64,000 bases of DNA from Methyloversatilis sp. (GCA_017984755.1 JAGNYW010000005.1:88631-152630), one strand, 5' to 3'; positions 17,553 to 27,177 are shown, counted from the stretch's first letter. Notes: generated from the sequence alone by a model not told the origin. Program-made: numbers and translations.

Positions 17553-18904
17553 GATTTTTCCTGTGGGAATGTTTTCAGCGGAAGCCATGCATTGACCTGC
17601 CAGCCACCTTCGGCGCGCGGCCCGGCCTGACAGTCACCACCCAGGGCGAGTGCGCGTTCGCGCATGCCGATCAGCCCGAACCCGCTTTCGGGCGTTGTGT
17701 GCGGGTGCGGCTCGCCGTCATCGGTCACGCGCAGCGACACACGACCTGCCTGATCGTCGATATCCAGCTGTACGTCAATGCGTGTGCAGCGCGCGTGCTT
17801 GACTGTATTCGTCATGCACTCCTGCACGATGCGGTAGAGCGTGATGTCATGCATCGCCGACAGGCGACCGAGGTCCTCGTGCAGGTGGAACACCACCTGC
17901 GGCGCATCGATGCACCGGCTGCGCTGCGTGCCCAGTTCGGTCAGTGCGTGCCCGAGACCCAGCTCTTCGATGTCGGGCGGACGAAGATGTTCGAGCAGGT
18001 TGCGCACCAGGCGCAGCAGGTGGCCGACCTGTTCCGACATCCAGCGGGCCGACTCGCGATGTTCGGCCAGTTCCGGGCGTCCTTCGCAGGCGTCGGCGAG
18101 CAGACGCGCGTGCGGGTGAATGGCGACCAGATACGGACTCAGTTCGTCGTGAAGGTCACGCGCCAGCGAGTGGCGTATCTCCTCCTCGTGCGTGATCAGC
18201 TTGCGCAGCAGTCGGGCCCGTTCATTGACCGCGGCTTCGAGCGTGGAAGCCATGTTGTTGAAAGATTCGGACAAGGGGGCGAGATCGCCCGGACCGACGT
18301 CGTCCAGCCGCGCATCGAGCCGTCCTTCGCCGATGGCCGACAGGGCGCGCATCACGCTGCCGAGCGGGTGCAATGCCCGGCCGACCGCCCAGTAAACCAT
18401 CAGGCAGGCAATGAGGCCGATGGCGGCCACCATGGTGGTCTGCTTGACGTAGTCGTCCCAGATTTCCCGCAGCTCGTCGTCGGCGTTCGGCACCAGCAGG
18501 TAGTAGCCGATCACCTGCGTGCCCACCGTGATGTCCTTGCGCAGCGGTTCGAGACTGCGCAGACGCGCCTCCATCCAGCCAAGCGCGATCGGGGCGGACT
18601 GCGGGGGCGTACTGCGCGAGCTCTGGACCAGTTGGCCGCTGACGGTACGCACTTCCACAGTCAGGTGACGCAGGGTGCGCAATTCGTTCGTGAGCTGGAT
18701 GTTCGCCAGCAGCGCTTCCGGCGTCATGCGGGCGGGCGGCGGTGACAGTGCGCTGGGCAGCAGGGCGTGGGCGAGGCGTGCAACGGATTCGATTTCGGCT
18801 GCTGCATCACCATGGGCGTCGTGCAGACGGCGTGCGCTGTCCGCAACGACCAGCAGGGTCATCAGCGAAGCGATGATGAGGGTGAGTCTGATTCTCAGAC
18901 TCAT
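17549..18904 (-). CDS. NarX/UhpB-type sensor histidine kinase
   Basis: A 451-residue membrane kinase. Helix 1 is at about 5-22 and helix 2 at about 155-173; the roughly 130 residues between them form a periplasmic sensor. A HAMP domain (about 174-225) is followed by a HisKA_3 domain with phosphorylated His252 in RHSLARDLHDELSPYL, and an HATPase domain ending in ESGFGLIGMRERALALGG. The HxxE-type helix and small ATPase mark the NarX/DegS class, which pairs with NarL-type regulators such as the next gene. The signal is unknown. Confidence 0.92.
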   Translation of the reverse strand: MSLRIRLTLIIASLMTLLVVADSARRLHDAHGDAAAEIESVARLAHALLPSALSPPPARMTPEALLANIQLTNELRTLRHLTVEVRTVSGQLVQSSRSTPPQSAPIALGWMEARLRSLEPLRKDITVGTQVIGYYLLVPNADDELREIWDDYVKQTTMVAAIGLIACLMVYWAVGRALHPLGSVMRALSAIGEGRLDARLDDVGPGDLAPLSESFNNMASTLEAAVNERARLLRKLITHEEEIRHSLARDLHDELSPYLVAIHPHARLLADACEGRPELAEHRESARWMSEQVGHLLRLVRNLLEHLRPPDIEELGLGHALTELGTQRSRCIDAPQVVFHLHEDLGRLSAMHDITLYRIVQECMTNTVKHARCTRIDVQLDIDDQAGRVSLRVTDDGEPHPHTTPESGFGLIGMRERALALGGDCQAGPRAEGGWQVNAWLPLKTFPQEKS

Positions 18905-18966
18905 GCGGGCTGACTCATGCGGAAATTCCGTTCATGCCGGGCACTGCATGCTAAGGCCAAGCCTCC

Positions 18967-18981
18967 CGGGAAATCTTCCCG
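18967..18981. promoter_or_regulatory. 15-bp palindrome upstream of the histidine kinase
   Basis: CGGGAAATCTTCCCG lies 63 nt before the kinase start. Two near copies lie upstream of the TonB receptor (40018-40032 and 40045-40059). Aligned on the + strand all three read (C/A)GGGAAAWNYTCCCG. It is a good candidate for the binding site of the adjacent response regulator, which would then control its own operon. Confidence 0.55.
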
Positions 18982-18999
18982 TACGGCTGTTTCGCAGCA

Positions 19000-19599
19000 T
19001 TACCGGTGGTCACGCTGCGGAACATTCAGCTTTCGCGTGTCGATGTGCTCGACCGCACCGTTGCGCTCCCGGACCACCGTGACCATGTGTGCGGTACCGC
19101 CCGGACCTTCCGGGCCATCACCGTTCCACAGGCAGATGAAGCACAGGCGCTCGTCCGGACCGGGCATCGCCCGATCGAGCAGCCACAGATTGCAGCGCTC
19201 GTAGGGGTCGGTTCCCACCGGCGTGCGTCCGAGCACGACGGGCATCTCTTCAAGCGTGGTGTCCGGGCCGTCGATCACCCTGTGGAAGCGCTCCACCCAT
19301 CGCTCACCATCCGCCGAAGGGCGCACCGATCGGTCGAGGAAGGTGTAGCGATCGAAAGGCAGCAGCACCTCGCAGCGCAGGCCGTGCTTCCGGCAGGCTT
19401 CGAGGAACAGGATATCCCCACCGGCCGCTGCCTGGCTCAGCGCCCGGTCACCGGGTCGGGCTCCGTGATGTGCGAGCGCCGCGTCGATGGCTGCCGCGGC
19501 TGCAGCTTCCATGGCAGGAGGAAAGCGCGGCTCCGGCCGGTCGGGGCGATCCATCATGTGACCGCTGAACAGGAAGACGTGCGATACGGGCTCGGTCAT
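19000..19599 (-). CDS. SLOG-like Rossmann-fold protein
   Basis: A 199-residue soluble protein with no signal peptide. HVFLFSGHMMD (first strand and loop), a long Ala-rich helix, then ALSQAAAGGDILFLEACRKHGLRCEVLLPFD resemble the SLOG/LOG family pattern. There a Gly-rich loop after a strand binds nucleotide-derived ligands. SLOG domains in immune proteins such as ThsA of Thoeris sense TIR-made nucleotides; others in TPR or CHAT contexts are uncharacterised. It is the last gene of the TIR/CHAT operon, 54 nt after the peptidase gene. The family call comes from motif memory, so the fold needs a profile search. Confidence 0.6.
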   Translation of the reverse strand: MTEPVSHVFLFSGHMMDRPDRPEPRFPPAMEAAAAAAIDAALAHHGARPGDRALSQAAAGGDILFLEACRKHGLRCEVLLPFDRYTFLDRSVRPSADGERWVERFHRVIDGPDTTLEEMPVVLGRTPVGTDPYERCNLWLLDRAMPGPDERLCFICLWNGDGPEGPGGTAHMVTVVRERNGAVEHIDTRKLNVPQRDHR

Positions 19600-19653
19600 T
19601 GAAATCGGAGAATTGACATCGAAGAACGGACGACTGCGGGTCGTTCCCCGTCA

Positions 19654-20226
19654 TCAGACTTCGCTGGTCAGTCCTTTCACATAGCGGTATGCACCGGTGG
19701 TGCGGTCACGCACGTAGCTGAGGATTTCGCCGCGGTTGGAGGCCTGACCCGGCGGACGGATCGACACGTGGACCCAGCCCGAGTTCGGTCCCTGCGCCGC
19801 GTCGTAGCACTCGCAGATCACCTGATCGAACTGCGGAATGTGAGTGGTGACCCAGCGCGCAAGTTCTATCGTCGGCAGACCGACGATCTCGATGTCGCAT
19901 GCTTCGCCACGGGCGTGCTGGCTGCCGCTGAGCCAGCTCGATGGCTTGCGCTTGAGCGCACGCTCCAGCGGATGCCCGCGAAACACGCTGTTGGGCGTGA
20001 AGGCGCCGAACGCTTCCCTCACGGGTTCGAGCACCGTACGCGCCAGATGCACCGCAGCACGAAACTCGCTGTCGGACGGGAAGCCGTTGGCGATCCCCTG
20101 GCGCGAGGCGAGGTCGGAGCGCGTGAGTTCATATACCCGGAAGTGGGGCGATATCCTGTCGCGCGGTCCGCAATCGGGCAGATGCAGGGCGGCGAGCGCG
20201 ACGGTGCTCAGATCCCTTTCGCTCAT
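19654..20226 (-). CDS. M15-type zinc peptidase, cytoplasmic form
   Basis: A 190-residue protein with the zinc motif of the M15 D-Ala-D-Ala carboxypeptidase family: SQHARGEACDIE supplies His104 and Asp111, and GWVHVSI supplies His153. HFRVYELTRSD near the N-terminus is common in phage-type M15_3 enzymes. No signal peptide is visible, so it would act on cytoplasmic peptides unless the membrane is breached. Its ATG overlaps the stop of the giant hydrolase-CHAT gene (ATGA), so production is coupled to it. This coupling argues for a role in the same system rather than in wall turnover. Confidence 0.75.
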   Translation of the reverse strand: MSERDLSTVALAALHLPDCGPRDRISPHFRVYELTRSDLASRQGIANGFPSDSEFRAAVHLARTVLEPVREAFGAFTPNSVFRGHPLERALKRKPSSWLSGSQHARGEACDIEIVGLPTIELARWVTTHIPQFDQVICECYDAAQGPNSGWVHVSIRPPGQASNRGEILSYVRDRTTGAYRYVKGLTSEV

Positions 20227-23200
20227 GGCGCCCCCCTCAAGGTGTCGCGAATATCGGACAGGATGCCGATCAGCGCCGGGAGTTCAGTGCGCTGCCGGGC
20301 GTTCGTGCGCGTCCTGCCCCCCGCTTTTTCGGTCGTTGCGCGGTTGGCGATGTCCTCGAGCATCGCGATGACGAAGTCGAAATGTTCCCGGATCGACGCC
20401 CGTTCGCGCGGGCTGGCACCGCGCTGGAAGGCGTTGCGGTATATCGCGGCGATCCGTTCGGCCTGTATCAGGAGCGCGGCGTTCGCATCCTGCTCGGCGC
20501 TGCCTGCCCTGCGCGATGGTCTCGGCGATGAGCGTTCCGCCAATGCATCGGCAATCAGCGCCAGCAACATGCTGTCGGCAGCGCCGGTGGCGAGCCAAAC
20601 GCTGGGGTTTTCGCGATAGGCGGCATCGCAGCTTGTCCGGATGCGATCGATTTCACTGCGCAGCATCGCTTCGGGCCATAGTGCTTCGTAGCTGCCATCT
20701 CCGCCGGCTGCGAACAAGTCGGCAAAGGCGCTGTTGGTGAAGTGATACGCCTCGCCGCCGCCGCTTTGGGCGAGCGCCTCGTGGTAGTAGCGCGCCATGT
20801 TGACCAGTGCCTCGCGCCGCGCGGCACCGGCGCTCACCAGCGCCAGCCGCTTGCAGGATGCGCCCATGACGGCAAGGCGTTCAGGGGTCTTTGCGCGCTG
20901 GGTGAGCAGATCCAGTTCCATGATGGCGCGCTCGATGACGTCGCGCAGCGCGTCGGCCAGCGCATCGTCCGCCCTCCCTTCGGCCAGTGCCTTCGACCAG
21001 CGCTGGCCCGCCAGACGAACCCGGAAATTGGCGCTCTGTTCGATCACCCTCACCGGGCAGTCACCCCGGAAACCGGTCAACGCTGCATCGAGATGTTCGA
21101 TGGCGCGGGCATAGTCACCAGTCTCGCCCCACAGGAAGCCGAGCGCCGACTGCACGTCGGCGCGTTTGAGCCATTCATCGCGGGCACCGTCAGGGGCGCC
21201 GTCGAGCAGTGCGTCGATCCTCGATTCGGTGGCGAGCGCGCAGGCCGCGCTGTCGCGGTCGGCACCCGTTTCCATGCGCAGGGCCTCGCGCATGTTCTCG
21301 AATTCGCACACCAGTTCAGCCGGCGAGTGCACCGCCCGCACGCTGCGTTTGCGCGATCGCGCTCCGTCTGCTTCGGCGCGCAGCAACCTGAAGCCGGGAT
21401 CGCCGTAGCATTGGTAGGCGCCGAAGGTGTTCGACTGCGGATGCTGCTGCACGCAGGCGCGCCGTGCAGCCTGAACGGCGTCGCCGAAGGCATCGCCCGC
21501 CAGCATGCGCTCGTAGAATTCCGATGCGAAGGTCTTGGCGGCATCGTCGTCGACGGCCCAGCCGGCTGCCACGACCGCCTTGACGCCCATGCGGATGAAC
21601 TGCACGCCGAGGTTGGCGGCCAGCGCCGGAAAGGACTGTTTCTGCTGCGAGCGGGTGCGGCCGAGGTGGCAGCAGTTGATGAACACCAGTTCGGGCACGC
21701 TGCGCATCTGTTCGACGTCGCCCGGCGTGAGCAGCACGCCCTTGCCGATCACCATGCCGGACATCGCCTTGCGTCCGGTCGGTCGCGGCAGACCGCAGGC
21801 GTCGCATTCGATTGTCTGTTCATCCTCGGCCAGATAGTCGTGCGCGCCGTGTCCGGCCAGATGCAGGATGCGCCAGCGCTGCTGGTGCAGGCTTTCCAGG
21901 ATGTCCGTGTGCCGGGCGTCGATGCAGGCCTGCGTCCGGTAGCCGAGCCGGGTCAGGCAGGCTTCGACCCGCAGTGCCTCGTCGCGCGCACCCGGCAGAT
22001 CGATGAAGGCGTCCCAGCCTTCGAGATCCGGGTGACCGATCACCAGCGCGCTCAGTTCGGTGCCGTGCACCGGACGTGCCCTGAATTCGCGCGTCTTGAG
22101 CGTGCGGACCAGCCCGCTGCGGGCGGCCGGCGGCAGCGGGTCCCCCGACCAGCGGTCCTCGAGCAGTTCCCACGGATAGGCGGCCGACGTTTCATCGAGC
22201 ACCAGCACGAGATTGTGGTTTTCCGGCGCCAGTTCCTTCAGCCGGTTCGGCAGCAGCATGTCGAACAGCGTGCGCGCCGCGTCGCGGTTGCGGCCCGGTT
22301 CCGCGCAGGCGCGTTCGATGAAGCGCTCGGCCAGCGACAGTTGTCCGAAGGCGATCGTCTCTTCGGCCCGCGCACGGTTGGTCGACGACACGAAACGCAG
22401 GCGCGAGCCATCGTCGTCGGTGCTGATCTCGAGCCGGTGCCACCAGTCGGCGTCACCGTCGAAGCTGACGCGCCTCCGGCCGCCTTCGCCGGCGTGCACG
22501 CTGCGCACCGGCCAGCGCACATCGACGCCGAAATGCGCCGAGGCGAGCACATCGTCCAGCGCCGACGCGGCATTGATCGCGATGTCCTGATACAGCTCGA
22601 CCAGCTGCAGCTTGGTGATGAACACGCGGTCGGCGAGGCGTGCGTCGATCAGTCTCTGGTTGGTGGCAATCACCGCACGCAGCAGCGACTCGATGGAGTC
22701 GCGCAGGTTCATGCCGCCGGCGCCGCTGCCGATCAGCACGGTGCTCAGGCCCATCGAGCGCAGGTCCGCCTGCTCGATCACGTTGTCGCGCCCGGGCATC
22801 TGGCTCAGTTCGAAACAGTAAGCGAGCAGCGCATCGCGCACGGTCGCTTCGAGCAACCCGGGCGACAGCGTGCCCAGTTCGCCCAGGCCGACGATGATCG
22901 CAGCGACCGGCCGCGCCTGCGGTGATTCGTTGAAGAACACGGCACTGGTACCGGTCGCGCCCGGATAGAGGCCGAGGTCCATGCGCTGGGTCAGCGGCCC
23001 GACATCGGCCCCGGCACGCGCCAGTTGCCGGTCAAGCGCGCGTTCCGCACTGACGATGCTGTCGCCCAGATAGTGGCCGACCAGCAGCGGATGCTTCACG
23101 TACGACAGGTCGCCGTGCGTGAGCTGGATGTCGATGCCCGGCTGTGCTTCTTCGGCAGGCGGTTCGGCGCTGCCGGGCCCGAAGGTCAGCCGCCCGATCT

Positions 23201-25928
23201 CTTCTTCGGTCGGCAGGCAGTCGTATTGCGGCGCAGCCGTGTTCCACGCTGACAGCGCAGCGCCGGAAGCGCGTGCGCGCGATGCACTGCGGGTGGCAGG
23301 GCAGGTCGAAGGCAGTCGCGCGGTGGTGCCCTTGAGCAGCAGTTCGGTGTATCCGGCGAAGGTGCGGCGCCCGAAATCCTTCGCGCACAGCGCGTCGTGC
23401 GCCGTGTCTTCCGCGTAGTACATGGGAACGCCGGGGAGCGTGCCCGAAGCCCAGGTGACCGTGCCGTCGCCTTCCGGTGTGACCGGGAACAACAGCTTGC
23501 GGCGACCGAAGCGGAAGGCGCCGTCATCGTCCGCGAGCACGTGGCCGCACACCGTTTCGGGCTGCATGCCGGCAACGTAGATCATGCGTTGCGCATCGAC
23601 GGCGCCGGCCAGCTTGTCCCACGTGCGGCGGGCACCGCGCAGGATGGCTGCGTCGGCGCTGTGCCAGCGCTCGCCCAGCGCCTCGCGCAGTTCTGCCCAC
23701 AGACCCGGGTCATCGTAGCGTACGGCCGCAGCATCGCCGGTCGAGAAGGGCAGCAGCTCAACCAGACCGGGGTAGCGGCGCACGATGTCGATGATGCCGT
23801 CGCGACTGTTCAGCAGATCGAGCAGCATCAGCTTGAACTGCGTCGGATTGCGCCCGGTGAGCCAGCGCACCGCCTCGTGCGAGCCGTGATTGGGCGTACC
23901 GAGCATCAGCAGGCGGCTGTTCGGCAGCTCGCAGATGCGTCGCCACACTTCGTTGCCGCGACGGTCGGCGATCATCGCCCGCACCACCAGACCACCCATC
24001 GAGTGCGCCACCAGATGCAGCGGCTGTTTGTGCGCCTGCAGGTCGGGCAGCAGCATTTCCAGTCGATCGGCCAGCAGGCTGGCTGCTTCCTGGATCGACT
24101 TGCGCCAGTCGTAGGCGAAGAAATCGACACGGTGCGTCTGTGCCAGATGAACCAGCAGCGGTCCGTAGAAACTGTCGATCAGTCCGTCGACTTCGATCTG
24201 CGCGGCGTCGATGGCGATCTTTTCCAGTCCGCCGAAAGCGAGGGTCCCGTAGTCGAGCCATACGTGATCACCGCCGGCCCGCAGCGCGCTGCCCATGGTG
24301 CCCGGCAGCAGGACCGCCATCGGTTTCGCCTGTGTGCCGGCTCGACTGCGCGCGATCGCGCCGCGCCAGGCAGGTGGTTTCGGCGGCCGGGCGGAAATGG
24401 GCTGAAAGCCGGCGTCGGAGCCGTCGGCACGGGTCAGCCCCTGGAGCAGCCAGTCCACGGTGCGGGCGTTGCTGAAATAACTGAAATGATCGACGTCCTG
24501 ACCCTGGTCCAGCCGCTGTCGCGCACCGAGCGCCGGGCGCTTCATGCCGCCGAGCATCGAGCCGGTATTGACCACCAGATCGTGTTCCCCCTTGTAGAAC
24601 CAGTCGGTCACGAACACCTTGAGCGCGGACAGGATGGAATCGCCGCGCTCGATGTCGCCGGCGATCACGGTCAGGTCGGATTCGGTTCTGGTTTCAGGGT
24701 GGTTGAGCAGCCGCACCACGGCAGAACCCGGCATCATGGATTCGAGACCGGGCAGCACGCGCGGATCGGTGCGCTCGTGCAGCACGGCAGCGATGAAATC
24801 GAGTGCCTCGGGCACCAGCGGCACGTGTTCCAGACCCGCCACGCGCCCCGCATGGAACAGCAGCGAAAACCAGCGGTCGAGCCGGCCGGAAGCGAGCGTG
24901 GTGCCGAGAGCAGGGCAGGCGACACGCACGAAACGGGTGATGCGGAACTGCTTTCTGTCCAGCACATCGGCAAGCTTCAGCAGGCGCGTTCGATCGGCTT
25001 CGTAATCTGCCTTCAGCCGCTGTTCGCCTTCCTCGTCCAGCGCGTCGATGTTCAGTTGCTGCGCGAGAGCCACATCGCCGGTGAACAGTCGCGCCAGTAC
25101 GTCGGCGCGCAGCGGATCGCTGCCGCGCACGCGCTGCGCCAGACACAGCAACTCGCCGACCAGACCGCCGCGCGAATGGCTGACCAGATGCAGTTCGGCG
25201 TTCTGCGGCAGCGCCTCAGCCAGTGCAAGTGCGTTCTGGATCGGGCTTTCGGTCAGCGAACGATGCTCGAAGGCATAGACCGCGTCCTGATAGACCTCCG
25301 ACAGGCGCGCGCAGGCGTCCCTGCCGCGGGCATTGCCATCCGCGCCCAGCTTGCCGAAGCTGCCGTCGAAGCTGGACGCCGTACCGTGTATGAACAGCAG
25401 CAGCGGCTTGCCCGATGCGGCCGGCTGCACGGTCTTGTCGCCGAGTGCAGCACGGTCGATGCGGCAACGGTACAGCCCCGGATCGCGCCCCAGCACCTTG
25501 CGCTCGAAGGCGGCGCCCAGACGTCGCGCGACGAACTCCCGGGCGCGTGATTCGATGTCGATGCCGAAGAATTCGACCACCCTGGTGGCCAGCCCGAGCA
25601 CGCTGCCTATGCCCCGGCTGCCGGCGCCTTGCGGTGTCAGATCGCCGATGTCCCAGACTGTGTCGTCACCGTCGCGCGCTGTTGTGCGGGCACCGGCTTC
25701 CTGCATCAGATCATCGGCACGCACCCACAGCTCGAAGCCGTTGTCGAGCGTGACGCGGGCGATCGCATCGCTCGGTATCGCCACCGCTTCAGCCGCACCC
25801 GACGCGCGGCTGCTGCCCGGGCGCACTACGGCGATCGGTTGCAGCGTCACCTCGGCACCGGTCACGACGGCCGGTTGTTCGCCGGACCGCCTGCGCATCG
25901 TGAAGTGATCGTATTTCGATGTTTTCAT
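20223..25928 (-). CDS. 1901-residue protein: two alpha/beta hydrolases, CHAT protease, helical TPR-like tail
   Basis: Domain 1 (about 170-500) is an alpha/beta hydrolase: LLLFIHGTASS, nucleophile Ser252 in SHSRGG, probable Asp450 (KGEHDLVV) and His481 (DVDHFSYF). Domain 2 (about 535-870) is of the lecithin:cholesterol acyltransferase type: LLPGTMGS, Ser643 in AHSMGG, Asp821 in EGDGTV, His844 in DTAHDAL. An unnamed domain spans about 930-1130. A CHAT (caspase-like) domain spans about 1235-1520, with catalytic His1360 in LHLAGHGAHD and Cys1420 in VFINCCHLG. The rest (1520-1901) is helical with at least one TPR-like repeat (GDYARAIEHLDAAL). A perfect AGGAGG site lies 8 nt before the ATG. TIR gene upstream, M15 gene coupled downstream. 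The function is unknown; lipid cleavage plus proteolysis in immunity is my inference. Confidence 0.85.
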   Translation of the reverse strand: MKTSKYDHFTMRRRSGEQPAVVTGAEVTLQPIAVVRPGSSRASGAAEAVAIPSDAIARVTLDNGFELWVRADDLMQEAGARTTARDGDDTVWDIGDLTPQGAGSRGIGSVLGLATRVVEFFGIDIESRAREFVARRLGAAFERKVLGRDPGLYRCRIDRAALGDKTVQPAASGKPLLLFIHGTASSFDGSFGKLGADGNARGRDACARLSEVYQDAVYAFEHRSLTESPIQNALALAEALPQNAELHLVSHSRGGLVGELLCLAQRVRGSDPLRADVLARLFTGDVALAQQLNIDALDEEGEQRLKADYEADRTRLLKLADVLDRKQFRITRFVRVACPALGTTLASGRLDRWFSLLFHAGRVAGLEHVPLVPEALDFIAAVLHERTDPRVLPGLESMMPGSAVVRLLNHPETRTESDLTVIAGDIERGDSILSALKVFVTDWFYKGEHDLVVNTGSMLGGMKRPALGARQRLDQGQDVDHFSYFSNARTVDWLLQGLTRADGSDAGFQPISARPPKPPAWRGAIARSRAGTQAKPMAVLLPGTMGSALRAGGDHVWLDYGTLAFGGLEKIAIDAAQIEVDGLIDSFYGPLLVHLAQTHRVDFFAYDWRKSIQEAASLLADRLEMLLPDLQAHKQPLHLVAHSMGGLVVRAMIADRRGNEVWRRICELPNSRLLMLGTPNHGSHEAVRWLTGRNPTQFKLMLLDLLNSRDGIIDIVRRYPGLVELLPFSTGDAAAVRYDDPGLWAELREALGERWHSADAAILRGARRTWDKLAGAVDAQRMIYVAGMQPETVCGHVLADDDGAFRFGRRKLLFPVTPEGDGTVTWASGTLPGVPMYYAEDTAHDALCAKDFGRRTFAGYTELLLKGTTARLPSTCPATRSASRARASGAALSAWNTAAPQYDCLPTEEEIGRLTFGPGSAEPPAEEAQPGIDIQLTHGDLSYVKHPLLVGHYLGDSIVSAERALDRQLARAGADVGPLTQRMDLGLYPGATGTSAVFFNESPQARPVAAIIVGLGELGTLSPGLLEATVRDALLAYCFELSQMPGRDNVIEQADLRSMGLSTVLIGSGAGGMNLRDSIESLLRAVIATNQRLIDARLADRVFITKLQLVELYQDIAINAASALDDVLASAHFGVDVRWPVRSVHAGEGGRRRVSFDGDADWWHRLEISTDDDGSRLRFVSSTNRARAEETIAFGQLSLAERFIERACAEPGRNRDAARTLFDMLLPNRLKELAPENHNLVLVLDETSAAYPWELLEDRWSGDPLPPAARSGLVRTLKTREFRARPVHGTELSALVIGHPDLEGWDAFIDLPGARDEALRVEACLTRLGYRTQACIDARHTDILESLHQQRWRILHLAGHGAHDYLAEDEQTIECDACGLPRPTGRKAMSGMVIGKGVLLTPGDVEQMRSVPELVFINCCHLGRTRSQQKQSFPALAANLGVQFIRMGVKAVVAAGWAVDDDAAKTFASEFYERMLAGDAFGDAVQAARRACVQQHPQSNTFGAYQCYGDPGFRLLRAEADGARSRKRSVRAVHSPAELVCEFENMREALRMETGADRDSAACALATESRIDALLDGAPDGARDEWLKRADVQSALGFLWGETGDYARAIEHLDAALTGFRGDCPVRVIEQSANFRVRLAGQRWSKALAEGRADDALADALRDVIERAIMELDLLTQRAKTPERLAVMGASCKRLALVSAGAARREALVNMARYYHEALAQSGGGEAYHFTNSAFADLFAAGGDGSYEALWPEAMLRSEIDRIRTSCDAAYRENPSVWLATGAADSMLLALIADALAERSSPRPSRRAGSAEQDANAALLIQAERIAAIYRNAFQRGASPRERASIREHFDFVIAMLEDIANRATTEKAGGRTRTNARQRTELPALIGILSDIRDTLRGAP

Positions 25929-26024
25929 CTGTCTGACCTCCTGTTGTTCTTTTGACGCCGCACGGCGCAGATGTGATCGCGCTCGACGGGTGCCGATTCC
26001 CGCGCCTGCAGCGGCGCGCGTGCG

Positions 26025-27164
26025 TCAGGGGCGGGTGACGTTCACCTGCGTCGTCTGCCCGTCGCTGTAACGCAGCGTGCCCGACATGGTGCGACTGTTC
26101 GCGATGCGCAGATTCAGGCTGCCGGTGTTGATCATCACGCTGCCGTTGGCGTAGATATTCAGCGCGAATTCGACGTCACGGTCGCGAACTTCGCCCTCGC
26201 CCTGAAAGTGCACGTCGCTCACGCCCTGGCCATAGGCCTGTATCAGCATCGCGTTGTACACCTGCCACACGGGATGGTTGGTGACGTTGATGCGCGGGCT
26301 GCGCAGCGACACATCGTTGCCGTTTCGGCTCAGTGTCAGCGGAACACGTTCGCCCTGGGCATCGACCATGGTCCAGTCGCCCGACAGGTCCCGCTCGGCG
26401 GGGGCGGCCTGCGGCTGAGGTTCGACCGGCGAAAATGCCGTGCTCGGGGCGGGCGGGGCAGGAGGGGGCCCAGGCAAGTCGATGTTGTCGTCCGGCGGCG
26501 GCGGTGTCGCTTCCTCGTCAGCGAAGATTCCGATCAGGATCAGCGCGGTGAATAGGATGCCGACGCCCCACACGAACTTGCGCGCGGCGCCTATGACGCG
26601 ACCGACCGGTTTCTTCAGGCTGTCGGGAAGCGGCAGATCGTCGCCTGTGGTATCGCCCTTGTCCGATGAAGCATCCCGGTCCGGATGTACGCGCTGCGGG
26701 ATGCCGGGCAGTTTTTCCAGCACGCCGCACAGTTCGCCGAAATCGTACTGCCAGCGCTTGTCGGTCATTTCGTGGGCATTGCGTCGCCCCAGCGGCTGCA
26801 GTTCGTCGGGCAGCTGTTCCGGATCAGGCATCACCGCGCCGCCGACCAGCACCGGGATGACGCGCACGTCGCGACGCTTCATCGCGCGTGCGATTTCCGC
26901 ACGTACATGGTCGAGCGGGTTGTCGATGCGCCGCTCGCCCTGGGCGTCGGTCATGCCCAGCCAGTGCGGGCCGATGAGGACCAGCACTACGTTGCAGCGG
27001 TCGAGCTCGCGTTCGATGGCGTCGACGAAGTCCTCGCCCGCGGCGATGCTTTCGAGGTCGCGGAACACTTCCAGCTCGGGGAAGGCCTGCAGCAGGTTTT
27101 CATGCAGCGTCTGCGCGTAGCCGCTGCTGTCCTTGCGCCGGTATGAAATGAATAGGCGTGCCAT
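26025..27164 (-). CDS. Membrane-anchored TIR-domain protein
   Basis: With the start at 27164 the protein has 379 residues. A TIR domain fills 1-155: MARLFISYRRKD (strand A), VFRDLESIAAGEDFVDAIERELD, VVLVLIGPHWLG. Glu90 in DHVRAEIARAM aligns with the catalytic Glu of NAD-cleaving TIRs such as SARM1, so NADase or cyclase activity is likely. One membrane helix lies at about 199-215, then a Pro-rich linker (220-255) and a beta-rich outer domain (about 258-379, DLSGDWTMVDAQGERVPLTL). The TIR would thus face the cytoplasm and the sensor domain the periplasm. No ribosome site is visible; a small ORF ends 13 nt before. First large gene of the operon. Confidence 0.88.
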   Translation of the reverse strand: MARLFISYRRKDSSGYAQTLHENLLQAFPELEVFRDLESIAAGEDFVDAIERELDRCNVVLVLIGPHWLGMTDAQGERRIDNPLDHVRAEIARAMKRRDVRVIPVLVGGAVMPDPEQLPDELQPLGRRNAHEMTDKRWQYDFGELCGVLEKLPGIPQRVHPDRDASSDKGDTTGDDLPLPDSLKKPVGRVIGAARKFVWGVGILFTALILIGIFADEEATPPPPDDNIDLPGPPPAPPAPSTAFSPVEPQPQAAPAERDLSGDWTMVDAQGERVPLTLSRNGNDVSLRSPRINVTNHPVWQVYNAMLIQAYGQGVSDVHFQGEGEVRDRDVEFALNIYANGSVMINTGSLNLRIANSRTMSGTLRYSDGQTTQVNVTRP

Positions 27165-27177
27165 GGCGGTAACAGGT

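Noticed and set aside
20742-22925. Another long plus-strand frame opposite the CHAT region
   Set aside because: Antisense to the CHAT and TPR-like coding region; composition typical of a shadow frame.
23397-25550. Plus-strand open frame of over 700 codons inside the giant hydrolase-CHAT gene
   Set aside because: It is antisense to well-supported hydrolase motifs and has no recognisable domain.
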